A stretch of 64,000 bases of DNA from Microbulbifer aggregans (GTDB lineage Bacteria; Pseudomonadota; Gammaproteobacteria; Pseudomonadales; Cellvibrionaceae): assembly GCF_001750105.1 (NCBI RefSeq), contig NZ_CP014143.1:930001-994000 (forward strand), in the 5' to 3' direction. Below the pieces are notes generated by a model, which was not told where the DNA came from, searched no databases, and was given only the letters and a program-made list of their open reading frames with translations. Positions 31,942 to 41,779 of the stretch are shown here, piece after piece (the first letter of the stretch is position 1; each line of letters begins with the position of its first letter). The position numbers and the translations under genes were made by a program.

Positions 31942-33237
31942 ATGCTGGAACGCAGTATCGGCGAATTCTCCCGCTTTCTGGTTATCGCTCTTGGCTTCAC
32001 CATTTTTGGTTTTTCCACCGGAGAATGGTTGCTCGGCCTGACTCTGGCGCTGGCCATCTACCTGTTCTGGATCCTGCTGCAACAGACCCGTTTCGACCGC
32101 TGGCTGAGCAATGGCCGCCAGGGGCCTGCACCCACCAGTTTCGGCATCTGGGGCGAGATCAGCGATGACTTCTATCGCATGCAGCGCCGCCACCGCCGGG
32201 AAAAGCAGAAACTTCACGCCATGCTCCGCCGTGTACAGGACAGCACCAGTGCACTGCGCGAGGGTATCGTGGCCCTGGAAGACGATGGCAGTCTGGCCTG
32301 GTGGAATCCGGCCGCGGGAGAAATGCTCAAGCTGCGGTCGGAGGATGAAGGCCAACCGCTGATCAACTTCCTGCGCGATCCCGCCTTCGTCCGCTATATG
32401 CACGACGAGACGATCCAGGGTCCGCTGACACTGCCCGCGCCTGGCAACGACGCCCGTACGCTGCAACTGGAGATCACCCGCTACGGCAAGGACGAGGCCC
32501 TGGTCATCGTGCGCGATATCACCAGGCTGCACAATTTGGAGCAGATGCGTCGGGATTTCGTCGCCAATGTTTCCCATGAACTGCGTACGCCCCTGACCGT
32601 CATCGCCGGCTATCTGGAAACCCTCGAGGGCAGCGGGCAGGCACCCAAGCCCTGGGAGCGGCCGCTCGCGCAGATGCAGGAGCAGACCCGCCGCATGACT
32701 TCACTGGTCAATGACCTGTTGCTGCTGGCTCGGCTGGAGACCTCGGAACGCGATACCGGCCGGGAGAAAATCCACGCATGTGAGCTGGCGGAACGGGTTG
32801 CCCACGAAGCCCGCAGCCTCAGCGGAGGTCGGCACAATATCGTGGTGGATTGCGCCCAGGATGCGGTCCTGACGGGCGATTCCGGCGAGCTACACAGCGC
32901 GTTTGCCAACCTGGCACTCAACGCCGTGAAGTACAGCCCGGATGGCGGAGATATCGAACTGCGCTGGTGGGTGGACGAGCGGGGCGGGCACTTCTCTGTA
33001 CGGGACCAGGGTATCGGCATCGATCCGATCCATATTCCCCGACTGACCGAACGCTTCTACCGGGTAGACGCCGGTCGCTCGCGGGAGAGTGGCGGTACCG
33101 GCCTCGGACTCGCGATCGTCAAGCACGTACTACTGCGCCATAGCGGCGAACTGAACGTGCAGAGTGTTCCCGGGCGGGGCAGTACCTTCTCACTGCACTT
33201 CCCCCCCAAAAAACTGGTCTCAATGGCTGACACCTGA
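31942..33237 (+). CDS. phoR: Phosphate regulon sensor kinase PhoR
   Basis: Inner-membrane histidine kinase partner of PhoB, 431 residues. Two short N-terminal membrane segments (about 12-46) give almost no periplasmic loop, as usual for PhoR, which senses via PstSCAB-PhoU. A charged PhoR linker and PAS domain (about 90-195, LREGIVALEDDGSLAWWNPAA) precede the HisKA helix with phospho-acceptor His212 in NVSHELRTPLTV, then the ATPase domain with FANLALNAVKYS (N box), VRDQGIGIDP and GGTGLGLAIVKHV. Confidence 0.95.
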   Translation: MLERSIGEFSRFLVIALGFTIFGFSTGEWLLGLTLALAIYLFWILLQQTRFDRWLSNGRQGPAPTSFGIWGEISDDFYRMQRRHRREKQKLHAMLRRVQDSTSALREGIVALEDDGSLAWWNPAAGEMLKLRSEDEGQPLINFLRDPAFVRYMHDETIQGPLTLPAPGNDARTLQLEITRYGKDEALVIVRDITRLHNLEQMRRDFVANVSHELRTPLTVIAGYLETLEGSGQAPKPWERPLAQMQEQTRRMTSLVNDLLLLARLETSERDTGREKIHACELAERVAHEARSLSGGRHNIVVDCAQDAVLTGDSGELHSAFANLALNAVKYSPDGGDIELRWWVDERGGHFSVRDQGIGIDPIHIPRLTERFYRVDAGRSRESGGTGLGLAIVKHVLLRHSGELNVQSVPGRGSTFSLHFPPKKLVSMADT

Positions 33238-33245
33238 GTGAGGCG

Positions 33246-33605
33246 CTACTCCAGTTCCTTCACCGGCTGTTCTTCGCCGTTCTTGGTGTAAGTGGGCTTT
33301 TCTCCCTCACTGATGGCATTGCACTGGCGGCGCAGAACCAGGTGGTGAAGGCGCATGTCGCCATCGCGCAACAGCAGATGCTCCCGCCCATCGTCATCCA
33401 CCGGAAGCACGTCGGCGCTTACCAACGCATCCCGTAGCGTGCGCAGGCGTTTCACATCCCGGTAGCGATTCAGGTCATTGGATAGCCGCACTTTCATGCG
33501 CTCGCATTCGTGCAAAGCCGCCGCCGTCTCACGATATTTGGCCAGAAAAAATACCGCAGCGATGGCAAAAACAATGGTCACGCCAATCTCAAACCACTCG
33601 GGCAT
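33246..33605 (-). CDS. Small single-pass membrane protein of unknown function
   Basis: A 119-residue protein with one N-terminal membrane helix (IGVTIVFAIAAVFFLAKY), then a basic, helical cytoplasmic part (LSNDLNRYRDVKRLRTLRDAL) and a charged tail ending EEQPVKELE. I do not recognise a family. The reading frame is well defined and ends 8 nt from the convergent phoR stop; upstream, the methyltransferase gene ends 15 nt before its start, so it is probably the last gene of that minus-strand group. Confidence 0.6.
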   Translation of the reverse strand: MPEWFEIGVTIVFAIAAVFFLAKYRETAAALHECERMKVRLSNDLNRYRDVKRLRTLRDALVSADVLPVDDDGREHLLLRDGDMRLHHLVLRRQCNAISEGEKPTYTKNGEEQPVKELE

Positions 33606-33620
33606 CTGTATTCCCCTCCG

Positions 33621-34256
33621 TTACTGCTCAATCAGTTTGTTTGTATTTTTTTCTTGGGACCGCCGCCAAACGACCAGGTGATTGTTGGCCGGCATGGCGA
33701 TGGTCTCGCTGCGTGTCATCCCGACTCTGGCTGCCAGCGTATCGAGCCAGCACAGGTCGCGAATGCCGCTGTCAGGATCGCGCTCGCGCAACCAGCGGTC
33801 GAATTCCCGGTTGCTTTCCGCCGCGAAATCTCCCCCCTCACTGAACGGTCCGTACACAATCAGCTGCCCATCCTGGTCAAGTACTTGCGGGAGTGCAGCA
33901 AAAAAGGCCTCCACAGCCGGCGCCGACACAATATGCAGCGTATTGGCTGTAAAAATAGTGTCGGCGGAGACCGGCGGCCACCGGCCCTCCACATCCAGCG
34001 GAATGGGTGCAAGCAGGTTTTCAGCCGGGCATGCCTCCAACCACGCGCGGATACCCGCCAGTTTCGCCGGCAGATCCGTTGTCTGCCAGGCAAGGTGTGG
34101 AAGATGTGGGGCGAAATAGACCGCGTGCTGACCGGTACCGCTGCCGATTTCCAGTAGCCTGCGGCTATCGGCCAGGAGCCGTTTCAACTGCTCGAGGATA
34201 GGCTCGCGGTTGCGGCCGCAGGCTGGTGCATCTGGCAGGGATGGGGTGTCGGTCAT
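33621..34256 (-). CDS. DUF938 SAM-dependent methyltransferase-like protein
   Basis: Class I methyltransferase-fold protein of 211 residues from the DUF938 family; substrate unknown. The SAM-binding motif I is [20 protein letters not shown], and the family-specific N-terminus [14 protein letters not shown] and middle segments [10 protein letters not shown] and [11 protein letters not shown] are present, with a C-terminal [14 protein letters not shown]. The start ATG overlaps the yaaA stop by 4 nt (ATGA), so the two are co-translated. Confidence 0.88.
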   Translation of the reverse strand: MTDTPSLPDAPACGRNREPILEQLKRLLADSRRLLEIGSGTGQHAVYFAPHLPHLAWQTTDLPAKLAGIRAWLEACPAENLLAPIPLDVEGRWPPVSADTIFTANTLHIVSAPAVEAFFAALPQVLDQDGQLIVYGPFSEGGDFAAESNREFDRWLRERDPDSGIRDLCWLDTLAARVGMTRSETIAMPANNHLVVWRRSQEKNTNKLIEQ

Positions 34257-35029
34257 TGCGGTTCGTCGCGAGTGAAGACCCAATCATTGCCGTCGGACAG
34301 AGAGGCATTGAAGGCATAGCCGCCGGCGTCAAAGCCCTTCAACTCTTCCGCCTTTTTCACCCGCTTGTCGATGGCCCAGCGGCTCATCATGCCGCGGGCT
34401 TTCTTGGCGAAGAAGCTGATCATCTTGTATTCACCATTCTTCAGATCTTTGAAGTGCGGGGTGATGATGTCGGCTTCGAGCAGTTTGGGTTTGACGGCCT
34501 TGAAGTATTCGTTGGACGCCAGGTTGACCAGTTCGCGGCTCTTGAGGCTTTTCAGCTGCTGGTTGAGCGCCGCGGTGAGCGACTCTCCCCAGAATTCGTA
34601 CAGGTTCTTGCCGCGGGCATTGGCGAACCTGGTGCCCATCTCCAGGCGATACGGCTGCATCAGATCCAGCGGCCGCAGCAGTCCGTAAAGGCCGGAAAGC
34701 ATGCGCAGGTGTTTCTGCGCATAGGCAAAATCCCGCTTGCCCATGGTCTCGGCCTCGAGGCCTGTATACACATCGCCCTTGAACGCCAGCAATGCCGGGC
34801 GGGCATTCTTGTCGGTGAACGGACGCTTCCAGTCCTGAAAGCGGTCGTAGTTCAGCACCCCGAGCTTGTCGGAAATTTTCATCAGGCCGGAGATGTCCTG
34901 TGGGCTCAGCGCCCGTAATTCCTTGATCAGCTGGGCTGAGTCATCAAGAAAACCTGGCTGGGTGGTTTCCAGGTCCGGAATCTCGCTCTCGTAGTCGAGG
35001 GTCTTGGCCGGGGAGATCACTATCAACAT
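34253..35029 (-). CDS. yaaA: Peroxide stress protein YaaA (DUF328/UPF0246)
   Basis: Cytoplasmic protein of 258 residues; E. coli YaaA lowers free iron and limits Fenton damage in peroxide stress and is OxyR-regulated there. The N-terminus [15 protein letters not shown], and [49 protein letters not shown] and [12 protein letters not shown] are diagnostic. It leads a minus-strand pair with the DUF938 methyltransferase. An OxyR site upstream was not identified. Confidence 0.95.
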   Translation of the reverse strand: MLIVISPAKTLDYESEIPDLETTQPGFLDDSAQLIKELRALSPQDISGLMKISDKLGVLNYDRFQDWKRPFTDKNARPALLAFKGDVYTGLEAETMGKRDFAYAQKHLRMLSGLYGLLRPLDLMQPYRLEMGTRFANARGKNLYEFWGESLTAALNQQLKSLKSRELVNLASNEYFKAVKPKLLEADIITPHFKDLKNGEYKMISFFAKKARGMMSRWAIDKRVKKAEELKGFDAGGYAFNASLSDGNDWVFTRDEPQ

Positions 35030-35083
35030 GGGCTAATGACTTTCCTGTGCGAAAAAAAGAGGGATGGAATTGCGATGCCCGGA

Positions 35084-35563
35084 TCACTCCGGCTTGAGGA
35101 TATCCTGCCACCAGTTCAGCGGCGTCTGGCCATCCTTCGGGTCGTAGACATTGCCGTAGTACCAGACACTGTTGGCGCCATCGCAGGCGCTGTTGAGAAT
35201 CTGCTCGATCTTGTCGAAACCGCAGCTGACATGGATGCTGTAGACGAGCAGCCGCGGGGTTTCCATGTCCAGCTCGCCGCCGAGCTTCTCCAGCTGCGGT
35301 GTCAGCTGGTCGGAGAGGGCTGTGCTGTTGCCACGGCAGAACACGCGGATCGCCAGGTTACCAGAGCGTTTCACCAGCTCGAACTGCTGGTCTTCCTTGT
35401 TGACCTTGATGGTATCGCCACTGGCGATGCCCTTGATAAACGCGGGTGAGCGGACCAGCTGGCAGCTGTCATCCTCGTTGACGCGCACCTGCAGCCGCTC
35501 CACCACCGGCTCGCCATCCGGATTGGTACCGGCGAACAATTCAATTACCTGCAGTGCGGTCAT
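35084..35563 (-). CDS. DUF4265-like conserved protein
   Basis: A 159-residue cytoplasmic protein of unknown function. The N-terminal part resembles DUF4265: VERLQVRVNEDDSCQLVRSP, then FIKGIASGDTIKV and FELVKRSGNLAIRVF. The C-terminal part continues with a conserved-looking SIHVSCGFDKIEQILNSACD and ends in NWWQDILKPE. No catalytic motif is evident. It lies 54 nt upstream of yaaA on the same strand and may be part of the same transcript. Confidence 0.7.
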   Translation of the reverse strand: MTALQVIELFAGTNPDGEPVVERLQVRVNEDDSCQLVRSPAFIKGIASGDTIKVNKEDQQFELVKRSGNLAIRVFCRGNSTALSDQLTPQLEKLGGELDMETPRLLVYSIHVSCGFDKIEQILNSACDGANSVWYYGNVYDPKDGQTPLNWWQDILKPE

Positions 35564-35639
35564 AACCTCTCTCCCGGGACTGTGTAAAATGGATCGCTAT
35601 GGATCACTATTGAACTGAGCATTATACAGGGAGGCCACC

Positions 35640-36911
35640 ATGATTCCGCGCCTGATCACTTGCTGTGCCCTCACAGCGTCTCTTCTCTCCGGCTGTGCCG
35701 TCAACCCGGTCACCGGGGAGCAGCAGCTCTCTCTGATCTCTCAGGGCCAGGAAGTGGCACTGGGCGAGCAGCAGTACCCCATCAACCAGCAACAGCAGGG
35801 CGGCGAATATGTCGTGGATCCATCCCTGCAGGACTACGTCAGCCGTGTCGGCCAGAAGCTGGCAAAAGTCTCCGACCAGCCACAGCTGCCCTATGAATTC
35901 GTGGTACTAAACAATTCCACGCCCAATGCCTGGGCGCTACCCGGCGGCAAGATCGCCGTGAACCGGGGCCTGCTCACTATTCTCGAGGACGAGGCCGAAC
36001 TGGCCGCGGTACTGGGCCATGAGATCGTCCACGCCGCCGCGCGCCATTCCGCCAGTGCCATGTCCCAACAGCAGGTGCTCGGTGCCGGCCTCGCCGTACT
36101 GGGAGCCACCACACAGAACACAGCCTACGGTGACCTGGTAGCCCTCGGTGGGCAGCTGGGCGGGTCCGCCTACATCGCCCGTTACGGCCGCAGCAATGAA
36201 CTGGAAGCGGACAAGTACGGCATGAAATACATGGCCGCCGCCGGTTACGACCCCCAGGGGGCCGTGCGGCTGCAGCAGAAATTCGTCAAGCTGAAGGAGG
36301 GGCGCCAGTCCAGTGCACTTGAGGCACTCTTCGCCAGCCATCCGCCATCCCAGGCTCGAGTGAATGCCAATATCGAGTACGCCAAACAACTGCCAACAGG
36401 CAACGCCAATCGCGCCGCCTATCAGCGCGCCATTGCGCAGCTCAACCGCGATGCGGACGCCTACGGCAATTACGACCAGGCCCTGAAGGCAGCCTCCAAC
36501 AAGCAATACGACCAGGCCCTGAGTCTGGTGCGCCGCGCCCAGCAGCAGCAACCCCGCGAAGCCGCCTTCTACCAGTTCGAGGGCGATCTGCTGACACACC
36601 AAGAACAGTACCAGGCCGCCTACAAGGCCTACGACAGCGCTGTGCAGAAAAACCCGGGGCTCTTCTCCCACTGGCTGAAGCGCGGACTCGTCGCCGCCAA
36701 GTTGAATAACTACACCGATGCCGAGCGCGACCTGACCCGTTCACTGCGCTACCTGGAAACACCGCACGCCCACTACTACCTGGGTCAGGTGTACGAAAAG
36801 AAAGGGGAAGTGAAAAACGCCTACAGCCACTACCAGACGGCGTCCAAGGCCGGCGGCGAAATCGGGTCGGCGGCCCAGGCGCGGATGCAGGCGCTGGGCA
36901 GTCAGGGTTAG
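35640..36911 (+). CDS. M48-family metalloprotease lipoprotein with TPR repeats (BepA/LoiP-like)
   Basis: Periplasmic, lipid-anchored zinc protease probably serving envelope quality control, 423 residues. The lipobox LLSGC puts the lipidated Cys at 19. The protease domain follows (about 30-260) with the zinc motif HEIVH (His127, Glu128, His131) and third ligand Glu in the NELEAD segment at 186-191. The C-terminal part (about 285-420) is made of TPR-like helical pairs (QYDQALSLVRRAQQQQPREA, YQAAYKAYDSAVQKNPGL, HAHYYLGQVYEKKGEVKNAY). This layout is that of BepA (YfgC), although assignment to BepA itself is not certain. Confidence 0.9.
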   Translation: MIPRLITCCALTASLLSGCAVNPVTGEQQLSLISQGQEVALGEQQYPINQQQQGGEYVVDPSLQDYVSRVGQKLAKVSDQPQLPYEFVVLNNSTPNAWALPGGKIAVNRGLLTILEDEAELAAVLGHEIVHAAARHSASAMSQQQVLGAGLAVLGATTQNTAYGDLVALGGQLGGSAYIARYGRSNELEADKYGMKYMAAAGYDPQGAVRLQQKFVKLKEGRQSSALEALFASHPPSQARVNANIEYAKQLPTGNANRAAYQRAIAQLNRDADAYGNYDQALKAASNKQYDQALSLVRRAQQQQPREAAFYQFEGDLLTHQEQYQAAYKAYDSAVQKNPGLFSHWLKRGLVAAKLNNYTDAERDLTRSLRYLETPHAHYYLGQVYEKKGEVKNAYSHYQTASKAGGEIGSAAQARMQALGSQG

Positions 36912-36964
36912 AAACTATAAGAGTAAAATTGCGAGGCTTTTACCAAAAAGCGTGAGCAGGAATC

Positions 36965-36988
36965 AGGCCGCCCCGAGCGGCCTTTTTT
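36965..36988 (+). terminator. Terminator after the M48 protease gene
   Basis: AGGCCGC / GCGGCCT stem with a 5-nt loop followed by TTTTTT, 53 nt past the stop and reading into the convergent small gene's end. Confidence 0.85.
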
Positions 36989-37001
36989 GTACGCCTCCAG
37001 C

Positions 37002-37310
37002 TCAGTCGGGCTTCACCACCCACTCCGGTTCCTCAAACTCGCCGATCGGGGTGACCCCGACAAAAGGAGCGGCACTGCGAATGATCTCATCGATTTTCTG
37101 CGAGTGCTGCGCCTCCATCGCATCCCGATCTGCCTTGCTGTCCCAGCTTGCGATCGCCAGCAACGTATTGGGTTCTCCGATCTTGCGGCGTAATTCGGTA
37201 CCACGAGCTCCGGGATGTTGCTGAATCAGCTCCGAAGCCCGCACCCAGGCATGTGCGTATTCCTCGACCGTGTGACCTTCCTTGATCCTGACCTCGAACA
37301 GGTATTTCAC
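37002..37310 (-). CDS. Small ABM-like (dimeric alpha/beta barrel) protein, GTG start
   Basis: A 102-residue protein whose pattern of short strands and helices, MKYLFEVRIKEGHTVEEYAH ... ELIQQHPGARGTELRRK ... LLAIASWDSKADRDAME, fits the dimeric alpha/beta barrel superfamily that includes antibiotic-biosynthesis monooxygenase-like proteins. No cofactor or catalytic residue can be assigned. GTG follows the strong RBS AAGGAGGG. It lies downstream of phoU but is separated from it by a terminator. Confidence 0.65.
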   Translation of the reverse strand: MKYLFEVRIKEGHTVEEYAHAWVRASELIQQHPGARGTELRRKIGEPNTLLAIASWDSKADRDAMEAQHSQKIDEIIRSAAPFVGVTPIGEFEEPEWVVKPD

Positions 37311-37329
37311 CGCTAGCCCTCCTTAACGG

Positions 37330-37355
37330 AAAAAGGCCGCAATTGCGGCCTTTTT
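37330..37355. terminator. Perfect palindromic terminator after phoU
   Basis: AAAAAGGCCGCAATTGCGGCCTTTTT is a 26-nt perfect palindrome, able to act in both directions. It lies 20 nt past phoU and ends the pst operon on the minus strand. Confidence 0.9.
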
Positions 37356-37375
37356 CAGTCTAGTCCCTGGAGTCC

Positions 37376-38077
37376 TCAGACTTTCTTTAGATTGCTCTCG
37401 TGCCCGTGACGAATATCCGCTCCCTCGACCAGGTAGACCACCTGCTCGCAGATATTCTTGGCATGATCACCAATGCGCTCCAGTGAGCGCAGGGTCCACA
37501 GCACGTTGATCACGCGGGAGATACTGCGCGGGTCTTCCATCATATACGTGACCATTTCGCGTACGGCGCTGCGGTAGTCCATGTCCACCTGCTCGTCCTC
37601 CGCCAGGGTACTCATGGCCGCCTTCACGTCGAAACGGGTGTAGGCGTCGAGAGCGTCGTTAAGCATCTTGCGCACGGCATTGGCGATGTGGCGAATTTCC
37701 GTGTAACCCTTGGGGGCGGTGCCCTCGTCGGTCAGTGCGATCGCCATCTTCGCCACCTTGCTGGCCTCGTCGCCGACGCGCTCCAGATCGCGGGCAATAC
37801 GAATGATGGACATCACCATGCGCAGGTCGGAAGCTGCGGGCTGGCGCTTGGCGATGATCAGCGTGGCGTGCTCATCGATGGCCATTTCCCGCTTGTCGAT
37901 TTCCTCTTCGATGCGCAAGACTTTTTCCGCCAGCTCACTGTCGGCATTGGCGAGAGACTCCACCGCGTCGGCAACCTGACGGGTCACCATGCCGCCCATT
38001 TCCAGCATCTCGGTCTTGATGCTTTCGAGATCCTCATTGAATTGGCGGGAGATGTGTTGATCGAAATGCATTTCCAT
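37376..38077 (-). CDS. phoU: Phosphate signalling protein PhoU
   Basis: Negative regulator that couples PstSCAB to PhoR and shuts off the Pho response in phosphate excess. The 233-residue protein (from MEMHFDQHISRQFNEDLES; the frame runs 12 codons further without conservation) has two three-helix PhoU repeats with metal-binding clusters RIARDLERVGDEASKVAKMA and TLRSLERIGDHAKNICEQVV. Last gene of the pst operon, 40 nt after pstB and followed by a palindromic terminator. Confidence 0.95.
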   Translation of the reverse strand: MEMHFDQHISRQFNEDLESIKTEMLEMGGMVTRQVADAVESLANADSELAEKVLRIEEEIDKREMAIDEHATLIIAKRQPAASDLRMVMSIIRIARDLERVGDEASKVAKMAIALTDEGTAPKGYTEIRHIANAVRKMLNDALDAYTRFDVKAAMSTLAEDEQVDMDYRSAVREMVTYMMEDPRSISRVINVLWTLRSLERIGDHAKNICEQVVYLVEGADIRHGHESNLKKV

Positions 38078-38117
38078 AGTTCGTTCGCTTTTGTTAGCGC
38101 AATAGTAGTTCAACCGA

Positions 38118-38996
38118 TCAGCCGAAACGGCCGGTAATGTAGGCCTCGGTCAGCTCATGCTGCGGATTGGTGAAGACGGTTTCCGTATCGTTGACCTCCA
38201 CCAGGTGACCCAGGTGGAAATAGGCCGTGCGCTGGCTGACACGCGCCGCCTGCTGCATGGAATGGGTGACGATAGCGATGGTGTAGTTCTTGCGCAGCTC
38301 GTCGATCAGCTCCTCGATGCGGGCGGTGGCGATCGGGTCCAGGGCAGAGCAGGGCTCATCCATAAGGATCACTTCCGGGCTCACGGCGATGGCGCGGGCG
38401 ATACAGAGGCGCTGTTGCTGGCCGCCGGACAGGCCGGTGCCGGGCTTGTCGAGACGGTCCTTAACCTCGTTCCACAGACCCGCGCGGCGCAGGCTGTTCT
38501 CCACGATTTCATCCAGTTCCGCGCGGCGACTGGCGATGCCGTGGATCTTGGGGCCATAGGCGACGTTTTCGTAGATGGACTTGGGGAAGGGGTTCGGTTT
38601 CTGGAACACCATGCCCACCCGTGCGCGCAGCGGCACCACATCCACTTTCGGGCCGTAGATCGGCTCATCGTCCAGGGTCAGGTCACCTTCGACACGGCAA
38701 CCCTCAATCGTATCGTTCATACGATTCAGGCAGCGCAGGAAAGTGGATTTACCGCAGCCGGACGGGCCAATCATGGCAACCACTTCGTTGCGGCCGATAT
38801 CCAGGCTGACATTGTGAATCGCCTGGGTTTCGCTGTAGAAGACGTTCACGTTACGCATCTTCAGCTTGGCGTTGTCGCAGAAGGGGGCGCCCACGGTTTC
38901 GCGGACTTTAATCTGGCTATCCACAGTTTCGCTTTCCAGGGTTTGGGGGTTGGCCGGCTCAGTCAAGCCGGTGCCGTCCAGAGTCATGGTGTTCAT
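38118..38996 (-). CDS. pstB: Phosphate ABC transporter ATP-binding protein PstB
   Basis: Energises high-affinity phosphate import on the cytoplasmic face, 292 residues. Walker A is [20 protein letters not shown], the signature [14 protein letters not shown] and Walker [14 protein letters not shown], with a PstB-type N-terminal [20 protein letters not shown]. About 45 residues precede the conserved core, slightly longer than E. coli PstB. It lies 25 nt after pstA. Confidence 0.96.
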   Translation of the reverse strand: MNTMTLDGTGLTEPANPQTLESETVDSQIKVRETVGAPFCDNAKLKMRNVNVFYSETQAIHNVSLDIGRNEVVAMIGPSGCGKSTFLRCLNRMNDTIEGCRVEGDLTLDDEPIYGPKVDVVPLRARVGMVFQKPNPFPKSIYENVAYGPKIHGIASRRAELDEIVENSLRRAGLWNEVKDRLDKPGTGLSGGQQQRLCIARAIAVSPEVILMDEPCSALDPIATARIEELIDELRKNYTIAIVTHSMQQAARVSQRTAYFHLGHLVEVNDTETVFTNPQHELTEAYITGRFG

Positions 38997-39021
38997 CGAA
39001 TCGATCCCAGTCTATCAGCCG

Positions 39022-40308
39022 CTACCAGCGGCGCTCGAGTTTTTTGCGCAGCAGCACTGCACTGGCATTCATCACGATCAGGAAGCTCAACAGCACCATG
39101 ATCGCGGCGGAGGTGCGCTCGACGAAGGCGCGCTCGGGGCTATCTGCCCACAGGAAGATCTGTACCGGCAATACCGTAGCCGGGTCGGTGATACCGCTCG
39201 GCACATCGACAATAAAGGCCACCATGCCGATCATCAGCAGCGGTGCCGTCTCACCCAAAGCCTGGGCCATACCAATGATGGCGCCGGTGAGCATGCCCGG
39301 CATGGCCAGCGGCAGCACGTGGTGCAGCACCACCTGCATACGCGAGGCGCCCATACCCATCGCCGCTTCGCGGATGGAAGGCGGTACCGACTTCAGCGCC
39401 GCACGGCTTGAGATGATGATGGTGGGCAGAGTCATCAGGGTCAGTACCAGACCACCCACCAGCGGTGCCGAACGGGGCAGCTCAAAGAAGTTGATGAAAA
39501 TGGCCAGGCCCAGCAGGCCGAAGACAATCGACGGTACCGCGGCGAGGTTGTTGATGTTCACCTCGATCAGGTCAGTCCAGCGATTTTTGGGCGCGTACTC
39601 CTCCAGGTAAATGGCCGCAGCCACACCGATAGGAAAGGACAGTGCCAGGGTTACCAGCAGGGTCAGAAGCGAGCCCACCAGCGCCGCGCGGATACCCGCC
39701 TGCTCTGGCTCGCGGGAATCACCATTGGTGAAAAAAGTAGTATTGAAGCGCTTTTTCAACTCGCCGCTGTCTTTCAGTGACTGCACCCAGGCCGCCATCT
39801 GGTCGGAGGTGCGGCCACGGAAACCCTCGGCGGAGTCATCGAGACTTTTGACGAAAGTATCCACATCGTCATCCGCAGCAAACCAAATGGTCTCGGTCTT
39901 GCCGAGCAGCTCCGGGTTAGCGTGCAAACGGTCACGCAGGGTAAACGGCGCCCCGGTAGAAACCAGAGAGTAGAGCTCGCGCTTCTCGCTGCGACCACTG
40001 ACATCCGGGAAACGCTCCCGCAGCGCTTCGCGTACCACGCCGGTAAAGTTGGCCCAGGTCAGGCTCTCCTCGTCCACCTCATCGATACCCAGTACCGCAG
40101 GATCGTAGGTCACTTCCAGCTTCACCGCGGTCTGCACGAAGGCGCCATTGCCCTTGCTGATAATGTCGGTGAAGAGCACCAGTACCGCGAGCACGCCAAA
40201 GGCAATACTGGCGATACCGAGGCCGCGAAACAGTTTTTCCTTACGGTGGCGGCTGGCGAGGCGCTGCTCGATCCGCTCGCGCACCTGAATTTGTGTCAGA
40301 TCAGTCAT
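39022..40308 (-). CDS. pstA: Phosphate ABC transporter permease PstA
   Basis: Inner-membrane channel half for phosphate, 428 residues. After a first membrane helix (about 28-47) comes a long non-membrane segment (about 50-205) that includes charged sequence and GRTSDQMAAWVQSLKDSG; this extension is absent from the shorter E. coli PstA (about 296) but seen in many gammaproteobacteria. The BPD_transp_1 core follows with LEEYAPKNRWTDLIEVNINN and the EAA loop region EAAMGMGASRMQVVLHHVLP. It overlaps pstC by 8 nt. Confidence 0.93.
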   Translation of the reverse strand: MTDLTQIQVRERIEQRLASRHRKEKLFRGLGIASIAFGVLAVLVLFTDIISKGNGAFVQTAVKLEVTYDPAVLGIDEVDEESLTWANFTGVVREALRERFPDVSGRSEKRELYSLVSTGAPFTLRDRLHANPELLGKTETIWFAADDDVDTFVKSLDDSAEGFRGRTSDQMAAWVQSLKDSGELKKRFNTTFFTNGDSREPEQAGIRAALVGSLLTLLVTLALSFPIGVAAAIYLEEYAPKNRWTDLIEVNINNLAAVPSIVFGLLGLAIFINFFELPRSAPLVGGLVLTLMTLPTIIISSRAALKSVPPSIREAAMGMGASRMQVVLHHVLPLAMPGMLTGAIIGMAQALGETAPLLMIGMVAFIVDVPSGITDPATVLPVQIFLWADSPERAFVERTSAAIMVLLSFLIVMNASAVLLRKKLERRW

Positions 40309-41680
40309 ACTGTTCCCGATATTTTTTCACAACGTGCAGGGCAATAAAGTTCAGAACCAGTGTGGACAGGAACAGCATCAGGCCCAAGGCGAAGGCCGCC
40401 AGGGTCTTCGGGCTGTCAAACTCCTGGTCACCGACGAGCAGGGTCACGATCTGTACCGTTACCGTGGTGACAGATTCCAGCGGATTTGCCGTCAGGTTCG
40501 CAGCCAGGCCCGCAGCCATCACCACAATCATGGTTTCGCCGATCGCGCGAGACACTGCCAGCAGTACACCACCGACAATGCCCGGCAATGCCGCGGGGAT
40601 GACCACCTTGCGGATCGTCTCTGACTGTGTGGAGCCAAGACCCAGCGCGCCATCGCGCAGGGACTGGGGCACCGCATTGATCACATCGTCGGACAGGGAC
40701 GATACGAAAGGAATAATCATCACACCCATCACCAGGCCGGCGGCCAGTGCGCTCTCGCTGGAAGCCTGCAGACCAACTGCGGCGGCTGCTTCGCGAACGA
40801 ACGGCGCCACTGTCAGTGCAGCGAAGAAGCCGTATACGACGGTCGGCACACCGGCGAGTACTTCGAGCACGGGCTTGGCCACGGCGCGCACGCGCTTGCC
40901 GGCGTACTCGGCCAGGTAGATGGCCGACATCAGTCCCACTGGCACCGCCACGAACATGGCGATGGCGGAAACCATCAGGGTGCCGGTAAAGAGGGGCACG
41001 GCACCGAAGGCTCCACTGGAGCCCACCTGATCCGCGCGTAGAGCCATCTGTGGGCTCCACTGCAGGCCGAACAGGAATTCCGTCACCGGTACCGACTGGA
41101 AGAAACGCAGCGACTCGAACAGCACCGACAGCAGAATGCCGACGGTGGTGAGGATCGCGGCCGAAGCACAGCCGAGCAGGATGATGCGGAATACCTTCTC
41201 CACCTTCTCCCGGGCGCGCAGCTGTGGTGAGAAGCGCAACATGGCAAAAGCACCGAGGCCCACGGACAGGATCAATACCAGAGCCGTTTGCAATATCTGG
41301 GCACCGCTGCGCAGGTGCGTAAGCCGCTCCGCCGCCGCTGCGACCTGGGGTGTTGCTTCACCGAACAGGTTGCCGGCAGCCTGGTTCTGTATTTGTGCGT
41401 AGAGCAGGTCGCGGCCGGCAATGGTCTCCGGCATGTCGGCGACACCATTCATGATCAGCGCACGGATAATCGGCTCGTCGAACACGAGCCAAACCGCCAG
41501 CAATAACAGTGCCGGGAGACCGCACCACAGTGCCGTGTGGGTACCGTAGTAACTTGGCAGGGCTGCCAGCTTGCGCATGCCGCCGCGGCCCCGGGCTGCG
41601 GCCGCTGCGCGACTGAAACCGGTGCCATAGGCAATCAGTACCAGCAGCAGCAACAGGGCAAAAAGGGTAGGTGTCTGCAT
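40301..41680 (-). CDS. pstC: Phosphate ABC transporter permease PstC
   Basis: Second permease half, 459 residues, longer than E. coli PstC (319) because of an N-terminal extension with extra membrane segments (about 1-170, including LFALLLLLVLIAYGTGFSRA and ALVLILSVGLGAFAML). The core has PSTC-type ESLRFFQSVPVTEFLFGLQW, YLAEYAGKRVRAVAKPVLEV, and the EAA loop DGALGLGSTQSETIRKVVIP. It lies 165 nt from pstS, a gap holding a strong hairpin, and overlaps pstA. Confidence 0.93.
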   Translation of the reverse strand: MQTPTLFALLLLLVLIAYGTGFSRAAAAARGRGGMRKLAALPSYYGTHTALWCGLPALLLLAVWLVFDEPIIRALIMNGVADMPETIAGRDLLYAQIQNQAAGNLFGEATPQVAAAAERLTHLRSGAQILQTALVLILSVGLGAFAMLRFSPQLRAREKVEKVFRIILLGCASAAILTTVGILLSVLFESLRFFQSVPVTEFLFGLQWSPQMALRADQVGSSGAFGAVPLFTGTLMVSAIAMFVAVPVGLMSAIYLAEYAGKRVRAVAKPVLEVLAGVPTVVYGFFAALTVAPFVREAAAAVGLQASSESALAAGLVMGVMIIPFVSSLSDDVINAVPQSLRDGALGLGSTQSETIRKVVIPAALPGIVGGVLLAVSRAIGETMIVVMAAGLAANLTANPLESVTTVTVQIVTLLVGDQEFDSPKTLAAFALGLMLFLSTLVLNFIALHVVKKYREQYD

Positions 41681-41779
41681 CGAAATTCCGTGCGTTCGGT
41701 TTTTATCCAGGCCGCGGATTATTGCGGCTTTTCAGGCTTTTTTCATCGCCGCAAAAGGCGGCACTTCAATTACGAGAAA